Of a stretch of DNA of 41,092 nt, positions 35,175 through 41,092 are shown piece after piece (positions within the stretch are counted from its first letter, which is position 1; every line of letters begins with the position of its first letter). Below the pieces are notes generated by a model that saw only the letters and a list, made by a program, of their open reading frames with translations, did not search any database and was not told the origin of the DNA. The stretch spans positions 1 through 41,092 of the forward strand of contig JAKSRJ010000021.1 in NCBI GenBank assembly GCA_024403715.1, given 5' to 3'. The position numbers were made by a program, and so were the translations under genes. The stretch is from Saccharofermentans sp. Its GTDB lineage: Bacteria > Bacillota > Clostridia > Saccharofermentanales > Saccharofermentanaceae.

Positions 35175-37091
35175 TTACTCACCTATAGTCTTCACGGCCA
35201 GCATGTGGAACTTCTCTTCTTCGTCCATGAAGCCAATCATAATCTTGATGCAACCAGCATAGTATTCCTTCTCGAATTCCATGATAGCATCAACATTCTC
35301 TTCTTCTAGTCGATCGAGCTCACCTGCCATATCACTAGGCTTCAAAGCTCCTATCTCATAATCCTTAATCTTCTCGAACGAAGTAACTGCTCTATGGATA
35401 TCGTCGAGATTATAGTAAGCACTTACCGCTCTTGTCGCGAGGAAGCTCTCTACTGCCACTTCTGATTCCTTAATAATCATACTGTTAGTATTTGTAAGAT
35501 CAACAATTTCTGCATCTGCCTGAGCTGCCAGTTCGAGAGCAGCTTTTGCAGCCTTCTCTTCATCCTTCTTCTTACGATTACTGATAATCTCAGCCTCGAC
35601 ACTATGGTCCATAGACTCTTTATCAATATTCTTGGACTTAGACTTGGACTTCTTAGACTTCTTATCTGGCATATTAAGATATGGGGAATCCTTATACTGG
35701 TTATAGTTACTGTGGTAGTAGCTAACAGCACCACTCTTAACATCATTCATAACAGCACCGAGAATCGCGATACCGGACTTCTTAAGTCTGTCGATACTCT
35801 CATTGATTGTGCTAATCCATACTTGATCTTGGCGAACAACATACAAAGCACAATCCGCAGCAGAATTAAGACTTAGGGAATCAGACACCTGACCTATAGG
35901 AGCTGTATCAATAAGCACGAAGTCATATAACCCCTTCGCTGTACTGATAATCTCAATCATTTTGGCATCGAAGCGAAGTCTCTCATCTTCAAGCTTTGTT
36001 GGAAGAATATCGAGATTAGAATCAATTCTTACTACAGCTTCTTCAAATGACTTCTCACCTCTATATACAGTATTAAGGCAGTGGTCATCATACTGTGAGT
36101 ATGCAAATTTTGAAGCCAAACTAGGATTTCTTACGTCCATATCAAGAATCAAAGTCTTATATCCAAGACCTGATAAAGCATAACCTAGATTAGCTGTAAT
36201 TGTAGTCTTACCTTCTTGTGGAGATGTAGAAGTAAAGTATACACATACATTCTCGATATCCTGAAGTCTATAGACTAATACATGCGCCAAGGCAGAGAAA
36301 TACTCTTGTATCGCCGAGAATTCATTGGCACTAAGAGAATTAACCTTAGTATTAAAGTACTCCTTATCCTTCGGAATCTCGCCTAAGATATCAAAGCCGT
36401 GGTCTCTCTTAACATCTTCAGAGTGTAAATATGTTGGATGGATTAAGAACATTACTACATAGTATGCAGCACAGCCCATTACACCAGCAGCTAGACAAAT
36501 AGCTACTAACTTCGCATTGATAAAGCTTAATGATACTGGCTTAACCTTAGGCTGATTAACGATAGTCACATCACCAATCTTAAGCGTATCAATCAAAATA
36601 TCAGGCGCCACTTCAGTAATAGCATTAAGAATCATAATACCTTCGTCAGCATTATCCCAGATTAATGTCATCTCGATAATCTGAGTATCACCATACTGAG
36701 TAAGTGTAAGCTTAGGTCTAATCTGATCAGCTTTAACACCAATAAGCTGGAGCTTTTCTGCAGCAGCATTAAGAGTCGTATCACTCCGACAAACATAGAT
36801 AACTGACTCTGTCATATCTTCGGCGAGGTGGATATCCTGAGAATTAGGATTATATGCATCTGCACCAGTAAACTGACCATTAGCATTAGTAGATGATACA
36901 GCCATAGATGCCGTTACATAGTATTCGACACTAGCTACACCCTTAACGTAATAAGCAAAGCTGATAAGAATACCTACAGCAAGTCCTAGGATACCTAAGT
37001 AAACAATAGCTCTATGATGCTTAAAGACTACATACAGTAAGTCATTAATTCGAAGGTTTTCTTCGTTGTTAGTATTAGTATTATCTGCCAT
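35175..37091 (-). CDS. Fused Wzz/BY-kinase with extra C-terminal domain
   Basis: The 638-residue product joins a chain-length regulator and a tyrosine kinase in one chain, the arrangement usual in Gram-negatives. Two membrane helices (about 30-50 and 192-216) enclose the external Wzz part. The kinase has Walker A TSPQEGKTT (289-297), Walker A' ILDMDVR (315-321), Walker B VLIDTAP (392-398), and a Tyr cluster Y458, Y459, Y463, Y466, Y471. A Lys/Ser-rich hinge and about 155 further residues (485-638), partly coiled-coil-like and ending in a helical acidic region, have no counterpart in the usual family. It is coupled by one base to the Cna-B motor protein. A split CpsCD pair exists at 3511-4976. 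Confidence 0.88.
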   Translation of the reverse strand: MADNTNTNNEENLRINDLLYVVFKHHRAIVYLGILGLAVGILISFAYYVKGVASVEYYVTASMAVSSTNANGQFTGADAYNPNSQDIHLAEDMTESVIYVCRSDTTLNAAAEKLQLIGVKADQIRPKLTLTQYGDTQIIEMTLIWDNADEGIMILNAITEVAPDILIDTLKIGDVTIVNQPKVKPVSLSFINAKLVAICLAAGVMGCAAYYVVMFLIHPTYLHSEDVKRDHGFDILGEIPKDKEYFNTKVNSLSANEFSAIQEYFSALAHVLVYRLQDIENVCVYFTSTSPQEGKTTITANLGYALSGLGYKTLILDMDVRNPSLASKFAYSQYDDHCLNTVYRGEKSFEEAVVRIDSNLDILPTKLEDERLRFDAKMIEIISTAKGLYDFVLIDTAPIGQVSDSLSLNSAADCALYVVRQDQVWISTINESIDRLKKSGIAILGAVMNDVKSGAVSYYHSNYNQYKDSPYLNMPDKKSKKSKSKSKNIDKESMDHSVEAEIISNRKKKDEEKAAKAALELAAQADAEIVDLTNTNSMIIKESEVAVESFLATRAVSAYYNLDDIHRAVTSFEKIKDYEIGALKPSDMAGELDRLEEENVDAIMEFEKEYYAGCIKIMIGFMDEEEKFHMLAVKTIGE

Positions 37092-38737
37092 TACTGTATG
37101 CCTCCTCTCTTCTTACGATTTTTCTTTCTCCAGGCAATTAGATTAAATATACCTACAAGAATAATGGTTATTAACAGAACTGCGATTCCCGCGATGACTA
37201 TATAACTTCGGGTAGTCATTACGGTGTTATTGAACTTCTGAATATCACTAGTATCTTCAACCTTAATTGAAATACTGTCGCTGTTTTCTACATTAACTTG
37301 ATATATGCCATCATCGAGACCACTTATTTCATGTGCAGAACCATCTGCAACCCATGACTCGATTACGTTACCAGAACCGTCAGTAAGCGTAATACTTAAG
37401 TTAGATACAGGGGTTCTGGTAATTCTATCGATTGTATTAATCTCGACTCTAAGCATACGGCTTGAAGTCTCTATAGTGTAGCTTGGAGACAGGTTGATAT
37501 AGCCTAATGAATCTACAGTAAAATCGTAAACATCCTCGCTTAAGATATATCCTGGAGCTGTACCAGTCTGCATCAAGCGATATGTCTTATTCTTACTTAA
37601 GTCTTCAATAGTGATATGGCCCGCAGAGTTTGCCGTATAAACTCTAGTCTCTTCATCATCTGCAGTAAGTGTATAAGATACACCCTCGACTAGAATTCCA
37701 GATGAGAGTTCATCAGTAATTATGATGTTTACAGAAGTCTTATAAGAAGCCAATACTACAAGCGGAGCGTATTCTCCACCCATAGATCTTCTTGGTAAAT
37801 TAATCTCGCGGCTATTAAGCTCTGGAGCAGCATATCCATATGGGAGATTACGTGGAACTAACCTGAAGTCACCAATATAAAGCTCATGTGATAATCCGTA
37901 ACCAGTCTCATCACACTCGATAGTATCGACTATCTCACCGTTTGAATATCTAATAGTGCCATCAGGAGTTACGTTATCGCCGTCAGATACAACATCAAAA
38001 ATAACACCAGGCATACCTAGCTCACTTACACCATCGTTAATCTGAACCTGAATATTATTCTTAGCAGCACCTAAGTGAATTTGTACGATAAATGGATCTC
38101 CCCAATCGTAGGATTCTGTTATCTCGAAGTATGTATCGCCAGTAAAGTCATAACCTTCTACTTCAGTCATCTGACGTAAAAAGTAAATTCCAGCATTAAT
38201 CTTCTCAGGCAAATAGAATCCGCCTTCTTCTGTCGTCTCATAATCTGTATAAGTGATTAATTCAGGATAGTGTGTATCGAGAGTCTGTCTTGTACCCGCT
38301 GCATTATAGAGCTCAAATACGACATCTGGTACCTCGATAACTAGACCAGTCTCATCATCAACCAATACTGCATATACAGCAGCCTTATCGTAGCCATCAA
38401 ACTCACCATCATATGGAGTTATTGCAGGAGTTGGTGTTGGAGTAGGGTCGAAGTCACCACCACCGCCTCCACCATCGTGGTCATCATAATCTGGCTCTGG
38501 TGCTGGAGTAGGCGTCAAAGTAGGAGTAGGGGTTGCATAATAATGACCATCATAATCTTCATACGCATCGTGATTATATGTATTACCTTCTTCATCATAC
38601 AAGTTATGCTGATCATTCAAAAAACAAAGAACGAAAAACATGAGAATCAAGAGGACTACCATCATCAATGTGGTGATGGCATCTACCATTGATTTCCAGT
38701 AAACAACTGGCTCAGTTTCTCGTATTCTGCGTCTCAT
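37091..38737 (-). CDS. MotB/TolR-like N terminus with Cna-B/SpaA-like ectodomain, two TM helices
   Basis: The 548-residue product opens with a basic segment and a helix (about 18-40) starting MVDAITTLMMVVLLILMFF. An Asp (D19) at the cytosolic end of the helix is placed like the proton-carrying Asp of MotB, TolR and ZorB. A low-complexity Pro/Thr and Gly/Asp linker follows (65-110), then about four beta-sandwich modules of Cna-B/SpaA type (near 116-215, 228-330, 335-425, 433-500). A second helix (512-535) and a KKNRKKRGG tail bring the chain back inside. No LPXTG signal is present. It is coupled by one base to the MotA/TolQ-like gene upstream and the Wzz-kinase downstream. The motor reading is inference from the pair. 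Confidence 0.75.
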   Translation of the reverse strand: MRRRIRETEPVVYWKSMVDAITTLMMVVLLILMFFVLCFLNDQHNLYDEEGNTYNHDAYEDYDGHYYATPTPTLTPTPAPEPDYDDHDGGGGGGDFDPTPTPTPAITPYDGEFDGYDKAAVYAVLVDDETGLVIEVPDVVFELYNAAGTRQTLDTHYPELITYTDYETTEEGGFYLPEKINAGIYFLRQMTEVEGYDFTGDTYFEITESYDWGDPFIVQIHLGAAKNNIQVQINDGVSELGMPGVIFDVVSDGDNVTPDGTIRYSNGEIVDTIECDETGYGLSHELYIGDFRLVPRNLPYGYAAPELNSREINLPRRSMGGEYAPLVVLASYKTSVNIIITDELSSGILVEGVSYTLTADDEETRVYTANSAGHITIEDLSKNKTYRLMQTGTAPGYILSEDVYDFTVDSLGYINLSPSYTIETSSRMLRVEINTIDRITRTPVSNLSITLTDGSGNVIESWVADGSAHEISGLDDGIYQVNVENSDSISIKVEDTSDIQKFNNTVMTTRSYIVIAGIAVLLITIILVGIFNLIAWRKKNRKKRGGIQ

Positions 38738-39495
38738 TAAGCCTTAGGCACCTCGCTATTTTTTGCAAGCATTGTAGAGTAGTACTTAACCTGTAATTCC
38801 TTCATCTGAGTCTCTTCGCTAGGAATAACATTTTTATGGAAGTCATCAATAAAGAGTCTTAAGTCTCTAAGGAGGATATTCCAATAGAATTTGTAAGTTA
38901 GGTTGAAGCAAATAGATAGGATGATACCTACGATAGAAGTATAAAAGGCAATCTCGATACCATTAATCATGGTCTGTAATGAAGTGATAGCAGCTGTTAC
39001 AGAACTAAAGCCGATACTTCCAACACCAATAATAAGACCTACGAAAGTACCTAGAATACCAATACCAGTCAATGTCTCAGACACCTGATTTACAGCTCCA
39101 CGCCAAATCTTAAGAGAAATTGTATCTTCGTTATAAGTCTCTTCAATATCAGGTAGAACGCCATATGGATTCTTCTTACGCTCTGCTACAAGTTTCTTAT
39201 AGACCTCAAAATCTTTATCTAACTCATCAATGAAGAACACGGATTCATTACGGGAAATTGGAAGCCAGAGGTCATTAGTTTGAATTTCTTTTTTTGTACG
39301 GAAAATTACTGCTCGTCCAGTCTTAAATGCCGAAGCATAAGAACTTACTCTGAATATTCCAAAAACAAATCCGAGCAACATCAATACAGACTGGACTATA
39401 ACAAATATCCTAGATAAATTATCTGGAGCAAAAACAATCATCAAACCACATATTATGACAAAGAAAAATCCAACGACTAGTGTAGTTTTTTTCAT
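38737..39495 (-). CDS. MotA/TolQ/ExbB-family channel protein
   Basis: The 252-residue product has four membrane helices (5-22, 29-48, 143-163, 183-204) with a cytosolic loop of about 95 residues, the MotA/TolQ/ExbB layout. The last two helices carry the family signature: LTGIGILGTFVGLIIGVGS, a short loop with MINGIEIAF, and YTSIVGIILSICFN. Such proteins form pentameric stators using ion flow to drive a partner. There are no flagellar or Tol genes nearby. GAGGGAG precedes the ATG. It is the first gene of a three-gene operon reading into the MotB-like Cna-B protein and BY-kinase. Confidence 0.85.
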   Translation of the reverse strand: MKKTTLVVGFFFVIICGLMIVFAPDNLSRIFVIVQSVLMLLGFVFGIFRVSSYASAFKTGRAVIFRTKKEIQTNDLWLPISRNESVFFIDELDKDFEVYKKLVAERKKNPYGVLPDIEETYNEDTISLKIWRGAVNQVSETLTGIGILGTFVGLIIGVGSIGFSSVTAAITSLQTMINGIEIAFYTSIVGIILSICFNLTYKFYWNILLRDLRLFIDDFHKNVIPSEETQMKELQVKYYSTMLAKNSEVPKA

Positions 39496-39511
39496 TCGTA
39501 TTCTCCCTCAA

Positions 39512-39533
39512 TAAACAGTAACCCTATTGTTTA
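39512..39533. promoter_or_regulatory. Inverted repeat, candidate operator
   Basis: TAAACA and TGTTTA are separated by 10 bases, a perfect 6-bp inverted repeat spaced about one helical turn between half-site centres. It lies between the minus-strand promoter and the MotA-like ATG, a repressing position. The divergent neighbour encodes an HTH protein that could bind here. A nested GTAAC/GTTAC pair overlaps it. Confidence 0.45.
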
Positions 39534-39539
39534 CGTTAC

Positions 39540-39569
39540 ATTGTATAGGTGGGAGTTAACAACATTCAA
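39540..39569 (-). promoter_or_regulatory. Promoter of the MotA-like/BY-kinase operon
   Basis: TTGAAT (39564-39569) faces TATACA (39542-39547) at 16 bases or TACAAT (39540-39545) at 18 bases on the minus strand. It precedes the operator-like repeat and the strong GAGGGAG ribosome binding site. Confidence 0.5.
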
Positions 39570-39660
39570 CCAATATCAGGAAAACTAACACAATATTAAT
39601 AAAGCAGTAACAGTTCGTATTCAAATTATGAACTCGCCTCCTATCGCGAACAACGACACA

Positions 39661-39689
39661 TTTACATTTATTTGTGTTCGATATAGACT
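39661..39689 (+). promoter_or_regulatory. Promoter of the HTH-dehydrogenase gene
   Basis: TTTACA (39661-39666) and TAGACT (39684-39689) are 17 bases apart on the plus strand. An imperfect inverted repeat (CGACACA with TGTGTTCG) covers the -35 box and spacer, which could be a binding site for autoregulation. Confidence 0.45.
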
Positions 39690-39720
39690 CTATGCATACC
39701 ACTGCAACGAGGTACTATAT

Positions 39721-41092
39721 ATGAAGAAGTTTTCCTTAAATACGTTTTCAAAACTAATGATAAAGAAAAGAAATGAGAAGAGCTTATCTCAGACTCAGCT
39801 TGGGAAGATGACAGGCATCCACAGATCCATGATTATCCGCATCGAGAAAGAAGACTACACTCCTTCCATCGAGCAACTTCAAACACTCTGCGAAGTTCTT
39901 AATATCGATATCAATGAGCTATTCGTTGAAGAAAAACCAAGCACATATACAAACGCTATAGATAGAAGATATAACATCGCTGTAGCAGGAACAGGCTATG
40001 TAGGTCTCTCCATCGCGACACTTTTATCACAGCACAATCACGTTGTCGCTGTAGACATCGTTCCTGAACGTGTCGAGAAGATTAATAACAAGCAGTCAAC
40101 TATTCAGGACGATTACATCGAGGATTACCTCGCTAATAAAGACTTAGATCTCACAGCAACATTAGACGCTGAAGAAGCTTACAAAAATGCTGAATTCGTA
40201 GTAATTGCTGCACCTACAAACTACGACTCCAAGCTCAATTTCTTTGACTGCTCTGCAGTAGAAAACGTAATCGAGACAGTGCTTAAGGTTAATCCTGATG
40301 CGATGATGATTATCAAGTCCACTATCCCAGTTGGCTATACTGAGTCTGTTCGTGAGAGATACAACACCAATAACATCATCTTCAGCCCAGAATTCTTAAG
40401 AGAATCCAAGGCTCTTTACGATAACCTCTATCCTTCTAGAATTATTGTAAGCTGCGATGACGATTCACGCGCTAAAGCAGAAATCTTCGCGGCTTTATTA
40501 AAGCAGGGGGCGATTAAGGAAGATGTAGATACACTCTTCATGGGCTTCACTGAAGCTGAAGCTGTTAAATTATTCGCTAACACATACTTAGCTCTCAGAG
40601 TGTCTTACTTCAACGAGCTCGATACCTATGCTGAGACTAAGGGACTAGATACACAGGAGATCATCAACGGCGTTTGCCTCGATCCTCGTATCGGAACACA
40701 CTACAACAACCCATCCTTCGGCTATGGCGGCTACTGTCTGCCTAAGGATACAAAGCAGCTTCTAGCTAACTTTAATGACGTTCCTCAGAACATGATTACA
40801 GCTATAGTAGAATCCAACAGAACACGTAAAGATTTCATCGCTGACCGTGTACTTGAGATTGCTGGCGCATACGGCGCTAACGCCAAGTGGGACAAGAGTA
40901 AGGAAAAGGAAACAGTAATTGGCGTTTATCGTTTGACTATGAAGTCTAACTCTGATAATTTCCGTCAGTCTTCTATCCAGGGCGTAATGAAGCGCATTAA
41001 GGCCAAGGGCGCGAAAGTAATCATCTACGAACCAACTCTTCAGGATGGCGATACATTCTTCGGTTCAGAAGTAGTTAATGATTTGAAGAAAT
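39721..41092 (+). CDS. HTH-UDP-sugar dehydrogenase fusion (partial, C terminus off window)
   Basis: The ATG at 39721 follows GAGG by 8 bases. The frame runs unbroken for 457 codons to the right edge. Residues 10-68 form a Cro/CI-type helix-turn-helix ([20 protein letters not shown], then [15 protein letters not shown]). After a short linker, residues 84 on are a UDP-glucose-type 6-dehydrogenase: [13 protein letters not shown] (NAD site), KSTIPVG (199-205), [20 protein letters not shown] (K283) and [10 protein letters not shown] with catalytic Cys339. No stop codon or internal ribosome binding site separates the parts. The enzyme makes a UDP-uronic acid for the polymer; the HTH suggests it may also bind DNA. 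It diverges from the motor operon. Confidence 0.9.
   Translation, partial: MKKFSLNTFSKLMIKKRNEKSLSQTQLGKMTGIHRSMIIRIEKEDYTPSIEQLQTLCEVLNIDINELFVEEKPSTYTNAIDRRYNIAVAGTGYVGLSIATLLSQHNHVVAVDIVPERVEKINNKQSTIQDDYIEDYLANKDLDLTATLDAEEAYKNAEFVVIAAPTNYDSKLNFFDCSAVENVIETVLKVNPDAMMIIKSTIPVGYTESVRERYNTNNIIFSPEFLRESKALYDNLYPSRIIVSCDDDSRAKAEIFAALLKQGAIKEDVDTLFMGFTEAEAVKLFANTYLALRVSYFNELDTYAETKGLDTQEIINGVCLDPRIGTHYNNPSFGYGGYCLPKDTKQLLANFNDVPQNMITAIVESNRTRKDFIADRVLEIAGAYGANAKWDKSKEKETVIGVYRLTMKSNSDNFRQSSIQGVMKRIKAKGAKVIIYEPTLQDGDTFFGSEVVNDLKK

Noticed and set aside
37091..39495. The MotA/MotB-like pair as flagellar stator or Zorya defence proteins
   Set aside because: No flagellar genes, no peptidoglycan-binding OmpA domain, and no ZorC, ZorD or ZorE type partner are present; the operon context is polysaccharide control.
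39721..41092. Two separate genes (HTH regulator and dehydrogenase)
   Set aside because: Codon-by-codon reading shows no stop and no internal ribosome binding site between the domains, so one fused protein is the simplest reading.

Overview
The window looks like a chromosomal surface-polysaccharide locus of a low-to-moderate GC Gram-positive anaerobe of the class Clostridia, probably Lachnospiraceae (Butyrivibrio/Pseudobutyrivibrio-like). This is an inference from a class B sortase, a LytR-CpsA-Psr protein, PHP-type CpsB phosphatase, a LoaP-type NusG paralogue, class I cyclic-di-GMP riboswitches and codon usage. Every gene is on the minus strand except the last one at the right edge, so transcription runs from high to low coordinates.

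Right end (35.1-41.1 kb): a plus-strand gene that runs off the window fuses a Cro/CI-type helix-turn-helix to a UDP-sugar dehydrogenase. Divergent from it is a tightly coupled three-gene operon: a MotA/TolQ/ExbB-type channel protein, a two-TM protein with a MotB/TolR-like N terminus and Cna-B/SpaA-like extracellular modules, and a fused Wzz/BY-kinase with a long extra C terminus. It ends at a clear terminator. Next, a new promoter and a hairpin-rich leader precede loaP, which heads the long polysaccharide operon.

Middle (14.7-34.9 kb): loaP, then PglE-, PglC- and PglD-like genes for the initiating amino sugar, six glycosyltransferases (four GT4, two GT2), an EpsG/Wzy-like polymerase, a polysaccharide pyruvyl transferase, an APH-fold kinase, a Wzx flippase, a GNAT protein, a GINT1-like beta-propeller protein, two LicD transferases, an IspD-like cytidylyltransferase and an SDR epimerase. 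Together they describe a Wzx/Wzy-type polysaccharide decorated through a CDP-activated phospho-substituent. Most of this stretch is visibly more AT-rich than the flanks, as expected for an exchanged serotype region. It ends in two broken genes: a radical SAM gene with a one-base frameshift, and a Wzm-type ABC permease that has lost its N-terminal half.

Left-middle (7.1-14.2 kb): a complete lasso-peptide cluster of the paeninodin type (nucleotidyltransferase, VanZ-like protein, HPr-kinase-like kinase, B1, ABC exporter, cyclase, precursor, B2). The precursor has a normal leader but an unusually long predicted follower/core of about 71 residues ending in Ser, and has its own promoter and terminator.

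Left end (0-7.0 kb): a promoter followed by two cyclic-di-GMP-I riboswitches, separated by an intrinsic terminator and a 12-codon ORF, drives an operon of secreted sortase-like protein, cpsB, cpsD, cpsC, class B sortase and LCP protein. A separately promoted small wall-anchored protein with a non-canonical sorting signal follows. Further left are an internally deleted ZIP transporter and a partial His-rich zinc-ribbon membrane protein. Taken together, cyclic-di-GMP would control chain length, phosphorylation and wall attachment of the polymer, LoaP would control its assembly genes, and the HTH-dehydrogenase could link precursor supply to transcription. No tRNA, rRNA, CRISPR array or complete insertion sequence was seen.
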